DNA of 60,172 nt, from positions 1 to 60,172 of the forward strand of contig JACJJN010000021.1 in assembly GCA_016899975.1 (NCBI GenBank), in the 5' to 3' direction. Both the position numbers and the translations under genes were made by a program. The DNA comes from Lacrimispora saccharolytica (lineage in GTDB: Bacteria; Bacillota; Clostridia; Lachnospirales; Lachnospiraceae). Shown here piece by piece: positions 8,144-17,146 of the stretch (position 1 is the first letter of the stretch; every line of letters begins with the position of its first letter). A model generated the notes under the pieces. The model did not search any database. It was not told where the DNA came from and saw nothing but the letters and a program-made list of their open reading frames with translations.

Positions 8144-8566
8144 TCAAAATTTCTCTGCTACAAAGACCATATCGCCCTCATGATAAATCTCCAAGAAACA
8201 TTCATGGAATTTGCCATTAATTGTAATATAGCCGCTATATTTTGTGCAATTGTAGCCGTAGGTTTCGTCCATTACTGTAAAGCCAAGTGTGGGATTTGCG
8301 GAGAGAAAGTCTTTGAGGAATAGCTTTTCTCCCGAAAATGTTCCACTATTTCCACTAAAAGCAAGAAGATATGCATAACTGTAATCCCACCGAACATTAT
8401 GAAATTCCACATATCCGTCCGGCTGTCCATATGGAAATTCCGTCTCCACAAGACCGGACTGTGTACGCAAAATAATATCATTCCCCACAACATCAACAGA
8501 GAGAATATTCATATCATGCAGGCTATATGCAGCATGGGTATTTTCACGAATTGTTTTTTTCATCAT
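8144..8566 (-). CDS. hypothetical protein, 140 aa
   Basis: A small acidic, apparently cytoplasmic protein of beta-rich composition (VDVVGNDIILRTQSGLVE, FHNVRWDYSYAYLLAF, GKFHECFLEIYHEGD). No catalytic motif is recognisable. Size and composition are reminiscent of small immunity or SMI-type proteins, but this is only an impression. The start is set at the double ATG at 8566; the upstream RBS is weak. It lies 7 bases after the stop of the small membrane protein gene, so the two form an operon that ends at the hairpin at 8090-8127. AT-rich relative to neighbours. Confidence 0.6.
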   Translation of the reverse strand: MMKKTIRENTHAAYSLHDMNILSVDVVGNDIILRTQSGLVETEFPYGQPDGYVEFHNVRWDYSYAYLLAFSGNSGTFSGEKLFLKDFLSANPTLGFTVMDETYGYNCTKYSGYITINGKFHECFLEIYHEGDMVFVAEKF

Positions 8567-8573
8567 AGTATCT

Positions 8574-8747
8574 CTAGAGCCAGTTAGAAGGATTAAAGAA
8601 TTCTGAAAAGAATGTCCAAAATATATCTTTGAAGTTTTCCTTTCGGTTCTGCTTTTTTGAAAACAAAGCACGAATAAAAGCAATCAGTAAACACGCAGGA
8701 AAACACAAAATAAATACCAATAAGACGACTAAAATAACGTCCCGCAT
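8574..8747 (-). CDS. small membrane protein, 57 aa
   Basis: One hydrophobic N-terminal segment (MRDVILVVLLVFILCFPACL, then LIAFIRALF) is followed by a basic stretch SKKQNRKENFK and an aromatic C-terminus. The ATG at 8747 is preceded by GAGGGTGGT. It is the first gene of a two-gene unit with the 140-residue protein. No family is recognised; a small membrane protein acting with its downstream partner is inferred from the tight spacing. Confidence 0.55.
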   Translation of the reverse strand: MRDVILVVLLVFILCFPACLLIAFIRALFSKKQNRKENFKDIFWTFFSEFFNPSNWL

Positions 8748-8922
8748 GATACCACCCTCTTTCAATGGATAATGCTTTGCAACAAAAACAGTATAACACA
8801 AATCATATCATTATTGCAAAAGTCAATTTGACGATTATACTATTGAAATATCCAAACGCCCCTGCAAGATTCGTAAATAAGATTGAAGATTGCTTCCGGA
8901 CTATGAAGACGGACTTAGCTTC

Positions 8923-9585
8923 CTACACCCCTTTGCTTGTGATTGCCCCCACCGGGCAGTTTACATAGCAGTTTCCGCATTCATCGCATCGATTTCCCAA
9001 AATACGATAAGGCGTTCCCGGCACTATGGCATCAAAAGAACAGATGGTCTGACATTTTCCGCATCCGATACATTGCTCTGTGATGGTAAGACCGGCCGGT
9101 TCCACTTCCATTCCTCCATAGGAAAAACGTTCTCTCTCCAGTTTATGATCCCGGTGTTCTTTTGCGTAGTCAAAATCGTAACACTCGCCTTTTGCACGAT
9201 AAATAAGAAAGATCCTCGTAGCCGGATATTTTTTGATATCATATACTGCCACATTGAAATCACGGTTATGTGCCGCTTTCTCTTCTACTTCCTCCATGGA
9301 CAGCTCACGGACGTCGCCGGTAAGGCGCATGGAATAACCCGGAACGAACGAGGGAAGATTGTTCTCATCATGCGTTACCTGGCTGCTGGGATACATTCCG
9401 CAGACCGTAATATTTCCAGCCTCTTTCACCTGTTTGTAAAATGGCTTCACTGTCATTGTGCGGAAATAAATCCCGTCCTCATCCCACGCGAAAAAGTGTG
9501 CGATCCTGGATTCTGCTCTTCCATTGCAAACGGTTGAAAATGTTGTGCATCCGATTTGGTCAAATTTTTCATAAATTTCCTTAAG
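8923..9585 (-). pseudogene. PPOX-like flavin/4Fe-4S ferredoxin protein, start codon lost
   Basis: The N-terminal part resembles the pyridoxamine-phosphate-oxidase-like split barrel (RIAHFFAWDEDGIYFRTM, then PFYKQVKEAGNITVCG). The C-terminal 50 residues carry two 4Fe-4S motifs, CIGCGKCQTIC and CDECGNCYVNC. The frame is open upstream to KEIYEKFDQIGC, where members of this family normally begin. The codon before this Lys is CTT, and the sequence beyond is IS-derived, so the native ATG seems to have been replaced at 9583-9585. An internal ATG at 9456 would give a product lacking the first flavin-binding strands. Redox function is inferred from the family only. Confidence 0.7.
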
Positions 9586-10149
9586 GAAACACTGATTAAT
9601 AGTATGTTCAATGCTCCAATTGTCCTATTTTAATAATCTTTATCGATATTGGCGTTGCTTTTACCGTTTAATGTGTGAATATCTTGCTTATATTGCCTGC
9701 GCTTTGTGGATTTCTCCCATAAATGGGCGCACTTATGCCATGCAGAACTCCTTACTTCGACCTGCTCTAGCGCACATAACCAGATTGGCGCTTGCAAACA
9801 GTATGTGGAAACGATTCATGTTTTTGGCGATGCCTCGGTACGCAACTTTTGCATAACCAAACTGACGCTTTACGATCAAAAATGGATGCTCCACTTTACA
9901 TCGTGTGGAGGATTTTCGGTTTTCTATCTCTTTGTCCCAGTTGGTCCCTTTGTATGTATCTGGAACCTTGATACTGGAGGGACGAAGATTGATTCTGAAT
10001 TCTACTTTTGATAAATGATCATTATTTTTGATTTCATCACGTTTGCCAATTCCGCTGTATCCAGAGTCACCATATACGACATGATCGTCTTCACGCACCA
10101 ACTTAACGGTCTCGTCAATATCGTGAACATTGGCTGGAGTCCCTGTCAT
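9583..10149 (-). mobile_element. IS5-family transposase remnant
   Basis: The minus-strand frame ending at 9733 encodes the C-terminal part of a DDE transposase: TPANVHD, VVYGDSGYSG, and VEHPFLIVKRQFGYAKVAYR followed by GIAKNMN. Its N-terminal half is absent. The coding sequence runs without interruption from an ABC-ATPase fragment, making a chimeric frame from 10323 to 9733. Downstream non-coding IS sequence extends to about 9583, ending near AAACACTGATTAAT, a plausible terminal repeat. An IS-mediated deletion joining two unrelated genes explains the arrangement. Confidence 0.75.
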
Positions 10150-10767
10150 AAAAAGGATATAATCTGCAAAATTCTTTAGAAACTTCAGTTCATGGGTGAC
10201 AAAGATAAAATCTTTTCCGCTGCCTTTCAGTTCCTGAATGACCCTCAGCACTTCCCCCGTCAGGATCGGATCCAGCGCTGCCGTCGGCTCATCCAGAAAG
10301 ATCATCTGGGGATCTGTCGCCAATGCCCGCGCGATCGACGCTCTCTACGCCTGCCCTCCGGAAACCGCGTCCGGCTTCTTGTCCATCGCCGCCTCCAGCC
10401 GTACTTTTTTCAGCATGGTTTCCGCCTGTCTCACCGCCTCATGCCGGGGCACTTTTTTGATTTTATTTAGTATCAGCACGATATTTTCTTTCACAGACAG
10501 GTGGGGAAACAGATTGTGTTTCTGGAAGACGTAGCCGATTTCTTTCTGATATTCCTTTACCGCTTTTCCCTGAAGCAATGTTCCGTTCACCCATACAGAT
10601 CCTTTTTCCGGCTTTTCCATTCCGGCAAGAAGCCGGAGAAGCGTGGATTTTCCACATCCGGATTCTCCTATGATCCCAAGGGCGTGTATGTCTTTCAATT
10701 CCAGAGAAAGATCGTCCAGAATCTTTCTGTCGTAATACTTGGATACATGCTCTAATTTAATTTCCAT
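10150..10767 (-). pseudogene. polar amino-acid ABC transporter ATPase, amber stop and IS-truncated
   Basis: The first 140 residues contain Walker A (GESGCGKST), the Q-loop (GYVFQKHNLFP) and the beginning of the signature SGGQ. An in-frame TAG (10342-10344) then interrupts the signature where Gln is expected. The same frame continues with RASIARALATDP, Walker B (MIFLDEPTAALDP) and the switch histidine (FVTHEL). After YILF the sequence changes to transposase. Two independent lesions leave no functional ATPase. It overlaps the permease remnant by 11 bases, as in intact operons. Confidence 0.85.
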
Positions 10768-11107
10768 TTTCCAGTCTCCTTCCGATCAATTGTGCCAGTA
10801 CAGACAGCGGGATCGTAATGATCAGGTACATCATCCACATCACCAGATACCCCTCCACAGATGCCCAGTTTTTGGAGGAGATCACCGTAAGCACATAAGA
10901 AATCTCCGGCACGGAAACAATTTTCAGAAGAGCGGTCCCCTTGATGATTCCCGACAGATGATTGATCAGCGCCGGCAGCATCGTTTTCTCATCCAGGATC
11001 AGATGGTATCTTGGATGATCCGTAGTATACAGAAGTACGTATAAGATCAGCGCCGCAAAGATTGCAAAAGCTGCAAGATTCTGGAGCCATTTCGTTTTTG
11101 CCCGCAT
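10757..11107 (-). pseudogene. amino-acid ABC permease with internal deletion
   Basis: An N-terminal membrane anchor (residues 1-38) is fused in frame to the last 70 residues of a His/Glu/Gln-type permease (GIIKGTALLKIVSVPEISY, then the final helix). The family is usually 210-270 residues long; this one has 116. The missing middle includes the EAA loop that contacts the ATPase, so the protein cannot couple to ATP hydrolysis. It lies between the solute-binding-protein and ATPase remnants. Confidence 0.75.
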
Positions 11108-11113
11108 GTTTCC

Positions 11114-11769
11114 TTACACCTCCGGCACTCCGCCTTCCGGCGGATAGATCATATATTCCAGCCCTTTACTCTCGTCCTGAAGATACTCTCCGATAGCCTG
11201 ATCATACTTGTCTCCCGCTTCCATGTAGAATCCTCCGTCCTCATACATGAATTCCACAAAGGAATTCAGCTGCTCCAGCAGTTCCGTATTTCCCTTCTTT
11301 ACTGCCATGGCGGACTGACTGTATTCTTTGATTCCCTCATACACGATGGTGGTATCCGCGTTGGCTGCGTGATCTCCAAGGATCGTGTTCGCGCCCACCA
11401 GCACATCCGCCGTATTCTGGTTGATCTCCATCAGCGCGCTTGCAATCTCCGTCACCTCTTCTACTTCCACACCGTATGACTGCGGAACGGATACGGAAAT
11501 GGTTCCCGCAAGTCCTACCACGCGTTCTCCCTCAATGCCGAAAAATTCTTCCAGAGCCATCTCATTGGTCACATGGCTTTTTTCTGCAAAATCCTTGTTC
11601 ACAAGAGCCCGCGTCCTTCCATACAGGTAAGGTTCTGAAAAATCCACCTTCTCTTTTCTCTCTTCCTTGATCGTCATATCGGAAATCCTCCCAGCGTTGC
11701 CGCCATCAAAACTGCAGCCATAAGTATTCCTGTTTCTTTCTTCATACGTTTTAGTATCTTTCTCATCAT
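11114..11769 (-). pseudogene. amino-acid ABC solute-binding protein with deletion
   Basis: A CAGGAG-led start at 11769 opens a lipoprotein/signal-like segment (MMRKILKRMKKETGILMAAV, then LMAATLGG) that ends at a TGA at 11674-11676. The next frame begins at MTIKEERKEKVDFSEPY, the standard internal block of family 3 binding proteins, and runs to the normal C-terminus. About 80-90 residues of the first lobe, including the ligand-contacting N-terminal strand, are missing between them. The gene heads the broken operon. Confidence 0.8.
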
Positions 11770-11824
11770 ATTTTTCTCCTGTTTCCTTTCCTTGACGACT
11801 ATTTTCTCTCTGTTTGCAGCAAAT

Positions 11825-12727
11825 TCAGACGATCTGCTTCAGCTCTCTCCTGCGATCCGCTTTCCTCTGATTTACAATTCTTTCCAATGTTTGTCCGATA
11901 TCTCCATTGATGCAGACCACTCTTTCTTCTATCTCCCGCGTACAGAACGCCTCTCCAAAATTGACACATGCATACACCGCCCTGGAATTTTCTGCAGTCA
12001 TCTGCCAGAACGGATATTTGATGATCGCTGGGGTATTTCCTCCCACGCCCAGTTCAAGAAACAGAACATGCTGTCCCCGATGCTCCTCCAGAAATTTCTT
12101 AAATCGTTCCGAAGCCGCATACCAGCCCTCATCCTGCACAAACGTCATATCACAGCGAAGGTTCATGGTCATAGGCGCTCCGCAGACTGGACATTTTGGT
12201 ATCAATTCCGTCGGAATTTTCATATCCTTCTGTTCCTTTACCATCCGCCGGACCACCGCTTCGTTGTCATAAGTTTTATCATGGCAGGGTTTGGAGCATT
12301 GCCATAACCCGTAATCGCCCTGTGTATAAAACAACCTTTCTTTGGCAAATCCTGCCACCTGAAACTGATGATCCACATTTGTGGTCAGAACAAAGTAATC
12401 CTTATCCTTCAAAATTTCCAATAAATCCTTGAACGGTTTCCCAATGCCGGCTTCGTATCGGTTGATCAGGATCTGCCGGCTCCACCACGCCCAGTATTCT
12501 TCCAGGGTATCGTAAGGATAAAAGCCTCCGGAATACATATCGGTAATTCCGTATTTCTCATGAAAATCCGCAAAGTATTTTTCGAAGCGTTCTCCGTCGT
12601 AATGCATTCCCGCTGCGGCTGAGATTCCCGCTCCTGCTCCTACCACAACCGCATCTGCGGTATCTATTTCATACTGCAATTTTTCTATTCGCGTCATTTT
12701 GATCCGCCTCCCAAATTTAGCTTTCAT
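11825..12727 (-). CDS. SIR2-family protein of the SirTM type
   Basis: A Rossmann start (VVVGAGAGISAAAG), the block ERFEKYFADFHEKYGITDMY, the catalytic region TTNVDHQF (canonical sirtuins have TQNVD), and four zinc cysteines (CSKPC, CPVCG) are present. This pattern fits SirTM sirtuins, which in Staphylococcus and Streptococcus act as protein ADP-ribosyltransferases on a lipoylated GcvH-like carrier next to a macrodomain hydrolase. No macrodomain, GcvH-L or lipoate ligase is in this window. Two starts have good RBS: 12727 (AGGAGG, spacing 9) and 12697 (GGGAGG, spacing 9). A deacylase role cannot be excluded. Confidence 0.8.
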   Translation of the reverse strand: MKAKFGRRIKMTRIEKLQYEIDTADAVVVGAGAGISAAAGMHYDGERFEKYFADFHEKYGITDMYSGGFYPYDTLEEYWAWWSRQILINRYEAGIGKPFKDLLEILKDKDYFVLTTNVDHQFQVAGFAKERLFYTQGDYGLWQCSKPCHDKTYDNEAVVRRMVKEQKDMKIPTELIPKCPVCGAPMTMNLRCDMTFVQDEGWYAASERFKKFLEEHRGQHVLFLELGVGGNTPAIIKYPFWQMTAENSRAVYACVNFGEAFCTREIEERVVCINGDIGQTLERIVNQRKADRRRELKQIV

Positions 12728-12984
12728 CTTGTTGCACCTCCTGTCATTGATTGTATCTCTGCAGCCCCAAACCGTAAAGTACGCACAATCATGTGGCATA
12801 GTTACCGGCTGGTAACCGTCTGCTTGTTTTTCCTGTTGTGCTGTCATATAATAAGTGAAAGCAGGGCATCAAAAAATAAGCATCCAGCCACCTGACTTGC
12901 CCTTTTATTTTTCGATGTACCAGAGGATATTTGACACCAGAATTTGTATTTGAATTTTAAAAATGAGAAGGACTGCAGAATACT

Positions 12985-13956
12985 GTGACAGAGAGAGAAG
13001 CATATAAAATCCTTGGGATTTCTCCGGAAACCGGACAGGATGAGATCAAAAAGAGATACCGTCAGCTTATGCTCCGGGTGCATCCGGATATGTCTCCGGC
13101 TGACGGCGGGAAGAATTCCAATTATGCGCAGGAGATCAACACTGCATATGCTGTTCTGAAAAAGAAATGTACAAAAAAAGAAAAAACTTTCTGGAAATCG
13201 AAAAATGATTTCCGGAAAGAGAAACAGAACGTATCCTGGGACGCCCCTGTAAACATACACGCGTACCGGGAACGGGAAATCCTCCATTACGCAGAAGATG
13301 ATACCGGAACTGTTTTGGGGCATTTTTATATTGCCAAAGGGAAATATCTTTGGAAAACAGACGAAGACTTTTCTCTGTTCCAGCTCAGTCTCTATCGCTG
13401 CGGGAAACGGCTGTTGGATGAGATCGATCAGAGTTTTCACCGGGAGGGAACTCCGGCAAGCCGAAGCAGGATACAGGCGGAGCTTACCTACCTGCTTGCT
13501 CAGCAGTTTATCGATGGAACCGCTTTGCTGCGGGAGATTTCCAAAGAACAGACTGCCGATTCCGAAGGGCAGGAAATTTTTTACCTTCCCGCTATGCTGG
13601 AAGCGTCAGACGGTACTGCCATAAGCGCAGGAGAAGCCTTATATCCCGCCGCACTCCGGCACCATAGACTGTATATCAAAAACCACGCAGGAAAGGAGCT
13701 GGGTTACCTCTCCTTTCCTGATGACCGTTTTTATTATATTGTAATCCCTCTTTTTGAACAGAAAAAAGTCCGGGTGAAAATCCAGGCGGCAGAAACACCG
13801 CAAGGGAAAAAGCAGATCGCCGGAAAGCGAAACTCTTCTGCCGGATACCGGAGCCTGCATCTGTGGATCAAATTGTGCTCCGGAGACAGCTGCACCATGC
13901 CAGAGAACGTGAATTTACAGATTGAGAAACTGCTGGAGACTTATAAACAGGGATGA
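12985..13956 (+). CDS. J-domain (DnaJ-like) protein
   Basis: Residues 1-60 form a J-domain: MTEREAYKILGI, KKRYRQLMLRVHPDMSP with the essential HPD, and the following helix. The remaining about 260 residues lack the Gly/Phe region and zinc fingers of DnaJ and show no family I recognise, so it is probably a client-specific Hsp70 co-chaperone. The start is GTG. A TTGACA element lies at 12931-12936, with only a weak -10. A strong hairpin terminator follows the stop. Confidence 0.75.
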   Translation: MTEREAYKILGISPETGQDEIKKRYRQLMLRVHPDMSPADGGKNSNYAQEINTAYAVLKKKCTKKEKTFWKSKNDFRKEKQNVSWDAPVNIHAYREREILHYAEDDTGTVLGHFYIAKGKYLWKTDEDFSLFQLSLYRCGKRLLDEIDQSFHREGTPASRSRIQAELTYLLAQQFIDGTALLREISKEQTADSEGQEIFYLPAMLEASDGTAISAGEALYPAALRHHRLYIKNHAGKELGYLSFPDDRFYYIVIPLFEQKKVRVKIQAAETPQGKKQIAGKRNSSAGYRSLHLWIKLCSGDSCTMPENVNLQIEKLLETYKQG

Positions 13957-13994
13957 CAGGCAGCAGCAAAAAACTGCCGCCAAAAAGACTTGCC

Positions 13995-14040
13995 AAAAAA
14001 GGAGGAGCACCCCCACAACGGGGGATACTCCTCCTTTTTT
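13995..14040. terminator. bidirectional terminator
   Basis: AAAAAAGGAGGAG pairs with CTCCTCCTTTTTT around an inner CCCCC/GGGGG stem. T-runs occur on both strands, so it serves the J-domain gene and the convergent symporter gene. Confidence 0.9.
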
Positions 14041-14092
14041 ACACACTCCTGCCAGAAATCCCACAGGAAAGTTTTTCAATTATTTTCTTCGC

Positions 14093-15448
14093 TTACACCA
14101 GTCCCTGAATGATCAGGATCACAATCAGGATCGGCAGCACGAAAGTCAGATAACCTTTCATCCAGTTGGGCATCTTCATACCCGCGCCCCGGTTTGCCTC
14201 TTTCTGATAATTCTTAAATCCCCATCCATAACGGGTGGTACAGAACAGCAGATAGATCAGAGAACCGATCGGAAGCAGCAGGTTGCTTACGATGAAATCC
14301 TCCAGATCCTGGATCGTAGTTCCCGCTCCCCGCGGCTGGAAATCAGACCATACGTTGAAGCCCAGAACACAGGGCATCGACAGGATGATGATCAGGATCA
14401 TATTGATCACTGCCGCTTTCTTTCTGGAGATGTGGAACAGTTCCATATTACATGCCAGAATATTCTCAAACACCGCGATGATCGTCGAGAAAGACGCGAA
14501 GAACAGGAACAGGAAGAAGAATGATCCAAAAATCCTTCCGCCCGTCATGGATGCAAAAATATTCGGCAGCGTCTTAAAGATCAACGAAGGTCCCGCATCC
14601 GGACTTACTCCAAAGGAGAAGCACGCCGGGAAAATGATCAGACCGGATACGATCGCTACAAACGTATCCAGGATCGCGATATTCTTTGCCTCGCCAAGGA
14701 TCGTTCTGCCCTCGCCAAGATAACTTCCGAAAATCAGCATGGCACCGATGCCAAGGCTCAGGGTAAAAAACGACTGATTCATTGCCGCAGTGATAATGTT
14801 AAGCAATCCGATTTCTTTCACCTGTTTCATATCCGGAACCAGATAGAATTTCAGACCCTCTGCCGCTCCCGGCATCGTAAAACTGTAAAACGCCAGAAAT
14901 ACCATGATCACCAGCAGTGCTACCATCATCCATTTGGTTACCCGTTCCACTCCGCTCTGCAGTCCGAAAGAGCAGATAAAAAATCCCGAAATGACTACGA
15001 TGAGCATAGTCACTGTCAGGATCCCCGGAGATCCCAGCATCTGTTCATAACTTGCAACGACCTGCTCCGTGCTTGCACCGTCAAACTTTCCCGTCAGAAA
15101 CAGATAGAAGTAATAAATCATCCATCCGGTGACAACCGTATAAAACATCATCAGAATATAATTTCCTGCCATTGCCACATATCCATGGAGATGCCATTTG
15201 GTTCCCGGCTTTTCCAGTTCCTGATATGCCCGCACAGTACTCTTCCGGCTTGCCCGTCCTATGGAAAGCTCCATGGACATGATCGGTACACCCATGATTG
15301 CCAGGAAGATCAGGTAAAACAATACGAAGATGCCTCCTCCGTTCGTTCCTACCATATACGGAAACTTCCACACATTTCCGATACCGATTGCGCATCCCGC
15401 CGAGATCAGGATAAAACCAAGGCGAGACTTGAATTTTTCTCGTTCCAT
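14093..15448 (-). CDS. sodium-dependent neurotransmitter-type (NSS) transporter
   Basis: A 451-residue member of the neurotransmitter:sodium symporter (LeuT/TnaT) family. The first helix is diagnostic: GFILISAGCAIGIGNVWKFP, then Y, with the unwound glycine region that binds Na+ and substrate, followed by MVGTNGGGIF. Eleven to twelve hydrophobic segments are visible. Bacterial members of this length usually take up amino acids such as tryptophan, tyrosine or leucine; the specificity here is unknown. A GGGAGG site and a strong promoter precede it, and it appears monocistronic. Confidence 0.9.
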   Translation of the reverse strand: MEREKFKSRLGFILISAGCAIGIGNVWKFPYMVGTNGGGIFVLFYLIFLAIMGVPIMSMELSIGRASRKSTVRAYQELEKPGTKWHLHGYVAMAGNYILMMFYTVVTGWMIYYFYLFLTGKFDGASTEQVVASYEQMLGSPGILTVTMLIVVISGFFICSFGLQSGVERVTKWMMVALLVIMVFLAFYSFTMPGAAEGLKFYLVPDMKQVKEIGLLNIITAAMNQSFFTLSLGIGAMLIFGSYLGEGRTILGEAKNIAILDTFVAIVSGLIIFPACFSFGVSPDAGPSLIFKTLPNIFASMTGGRIFGSFFFLFLFFASFSTIIAVFENILACNMELFHISRKKAAVINMILIIILSMPCVLGFNVWSDFQPRGAGTTIQDLEDFIVSNLLLPIGSLIYLLFCTTRYGWGFKNYQKEANRGAGMKMPNWMKGYLTFVLPILIVILIIQGLV

Positions 15449-15542
15449 CTCTTCTTTTCCTCCCTTTGCTCACACCCTGCCTTTTCCGCAAAATTTTCTG
15501 TATCCTGCATTTTCTTCCGCGGACAGGGCACTGATAACCTAT

Positions 15543-15570
15543 ATTATACTTAATATCTTCTGATTTGCAA
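15543..15570 (-). promoter_or_regulatory. promoter of the NSS transporter gene
   Basis: Minus-strand TTGCAA and TATAAT are separated by 16 bp, about 95 bp upstream of the start codon. Confidence 0.65.
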
Positions 15571-15600
15571 AGAGATTTTTCATGGTTTACGAAACATGAT

Positions 15601-16746
15601 TTACGAATTGGCCGGAAACGCCGCAATCAGCCGCAGGAGATTTTCCATTTCCGTCTCCAGATTTTCCATACTTTTTCCGCGGCTGACAGAAAAGTCTTCC
15701 GGAAGCTGATTGATCGAAAAGGCAGCGGTCAGCCCGTCCCGGTACAGTTCCGGCAAGGCTTCCCGGTCGATTCCTCCGGCAATGGCAACGACAGGGATCC
15801 CCAGTGCCTTTCCTCTCCGGGCAATTCCTGAGAGGACTTTTCCGTGGATGCTCTGGCTGTCAATCTTCCCCTCACCGGTGAGGATCAGGTCCGCATGTTC
15901 AGCCAGCGTATCAATCTGCACCGTATCCAGCACTGCCTGAATCCCCGGGATCAGCTTCGCGCCCAGCAGCGCCGCCATGCCGATGCCCATTCCTCCTGCC
16001 GCTCCGCCTCCCGGAAGTTCACGGATCTTTGGAATCTGCACCGTCTGTTCCAGGATCGAGGCATAGTGTACCATTCCCGCCTCCAGTTCCTGTATCATGC
16101 CTTCATCCGCCCCTTTCTGCGGGCTGAACACATGGGCGGCGCCTTCCGGCCCCGTCAGGGGATTGGTAATGTCACACATTGCCAGAAGCTCGATCTGATC
16201 CAGCAGTTTTTCTCTCCGGCTCATGTCAATCCTCCGGATCTCCTTCAAAGTTCCTCCGGTCGGTACAAATTCCCTGTCCTGTGCATCATAGAAACGGATG
16301 CCCAGCGCGGCAGCCATCCCGCACCCTCCGTCATTGGTACAGGAACCGCCAAGCCCTGTAATGATTCTCTTCGAACCCGCCTTTGCCGCCGCCAGGATCA
16401 ATTCGCCCACCCCGTAGGTGGTTGTCTTTTTGGGATTTTTCCTGTCTTCCACCAGGGGAAGCCCGGCACAGGAAGCCATTTCCACAACCGCTGTACCGTC
16501 ACTGAGAATCCCGTACTCTGCTTCCATAAGTTCCATATACGGTCCATGCACCTGCACCGTCTCTTTCCTGCCTCCCAGCGCCTCCAGAAAACAGTCTACA
16601 CTTCCCTCTCCGCCGTCCGCCACCGGTACGGTTACAACCTCACACGCCGGAAACTGCTGATGTACCTTTTCCTTCAGGATTCTGCAGATCTGCTTGGCAC
16701 TCAGCGTGCCTTTGAACGAATCCGGAATAATGATCACTTTTTTCAT
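15601..16746 (-). CDS. glycerate kinase
   Basis: 381 residues, the length of the GlxK/GarK family (glycerate 2-kinase), which phosphorylates D-glycerate for entry into glycolysis. Visible family blocks are the N-terminal IIPDSFKGTLSA, the VADGGEGSVDCFLEALGG motif, and TGLGGSCTNDGGCGMAAALG. A GAGGTG site lies 7 bases before the ATG. One 28-bp palindromic repeat lies about 20 bases upstream. No glycerate or glyoxylate genes are adjacent, so the pathway context is unknown. Confidence 0.92.
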   Translation of the reverse strand: MKKVIIIPDSFKGTLSAKQICRILKEKVHQQFPACEVVTVPVADGGEGSVDCFLEALGGRKETVQVHGPYMELMEAEYGILSDGTAVVEMASCAGLPLVEDRKNPKKTTTYGVGELILAAAKAGSKRIITGLGGSCTNDGGCGMAAALGIRFYDAQDREFVPTGGTLKEIRRIDMSRREKLLDQIELLAMCDITNPLTGPEGAAHVFSPQKGADEGMIQELEAGMVHYASILEQTVQIPKIRELPGGGAAGGMGIGMAALLGAKLIPGIQAVLDTVQIDTLAEHADLILTGEGKIDSQSIHGKVLSGIARRGKALGIPVVAIAGGIDREALPELYRDGLTAAFSINQLPEDFSVSRGKSMENLETEMENLLRLIAAFPANS

Positions 16747-16765
16747 CGCTCTTCACCTCATCCCC

Positions 16766-16793
16766 GTAACCGTTCCGCCATATGAACGTTTAC
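16766..16793. repeat. 28-bp dispersed palindromic repeat, copy 1
   Basis: GTAACCGTTCCGC followed by an inverted ATATGAACGTTTAC half. It is a diverged copy of the family described under findings, upstream of the glycerate kinase gene. Confidence 0.55.
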
Positions 16794-16981
16794 TCATCAT
16801 CACAGCGAAACGAAGTTTCAAATATACTCAGTCTCATTATACCGGATTTTTCTTTCCGCCTCAATAAAGCATCTGCAGGATGTCCACGCATTTTTCAAGT
16901 CCCAGCGCACCGCTGAATTTACGCCGCAGGCTACACGCTTTCCCATTCTTTAGTCCAGATATCTTGTTGGATTTGACGCAA

Positions 16982-17034
16982 AAAACTCTATGAAAACGGA
17001 AGTTCTGATAATCATTCCATTCCCATAGAGTTTT
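16982..17034 (-). terminator. terminator downstream of sigE
   Basis: AAAACTCTATG and CATAGAGTTTT form an 11-bp stem. On the minus strand it is followed by six T, about 110 bases after the sigE stop. Small frames in this stretch are not convincing genes. Confidence 0.7.
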
Positions 17035-17146
17035 CTTTTTTCTGTCCGCCACCGCAGGACGATACCTGTTCATACTTCTTTACAGCATGCTGAAGCCCGT
17101 TGAAAAACTGCCTTCCGCAAGAGGTTCGCCACGGTCTGAGGGCAAT

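Noticed and set aside
12801-12816. GTTACCGGCTGGTAAC palindrome as another copy of the 28-bp repeat
   Set aside because: The half-sites differ from the TTCAGC/GCTGAA pattern; it is an unrelated small palindrome in the gap upstream of the sirtuin gene.
16861-17073. A 70-codon minus-strand frame downstream of sigE
   Set aside because: It runs across the sigE terminator hairpin and has no RBS or recognisable content.
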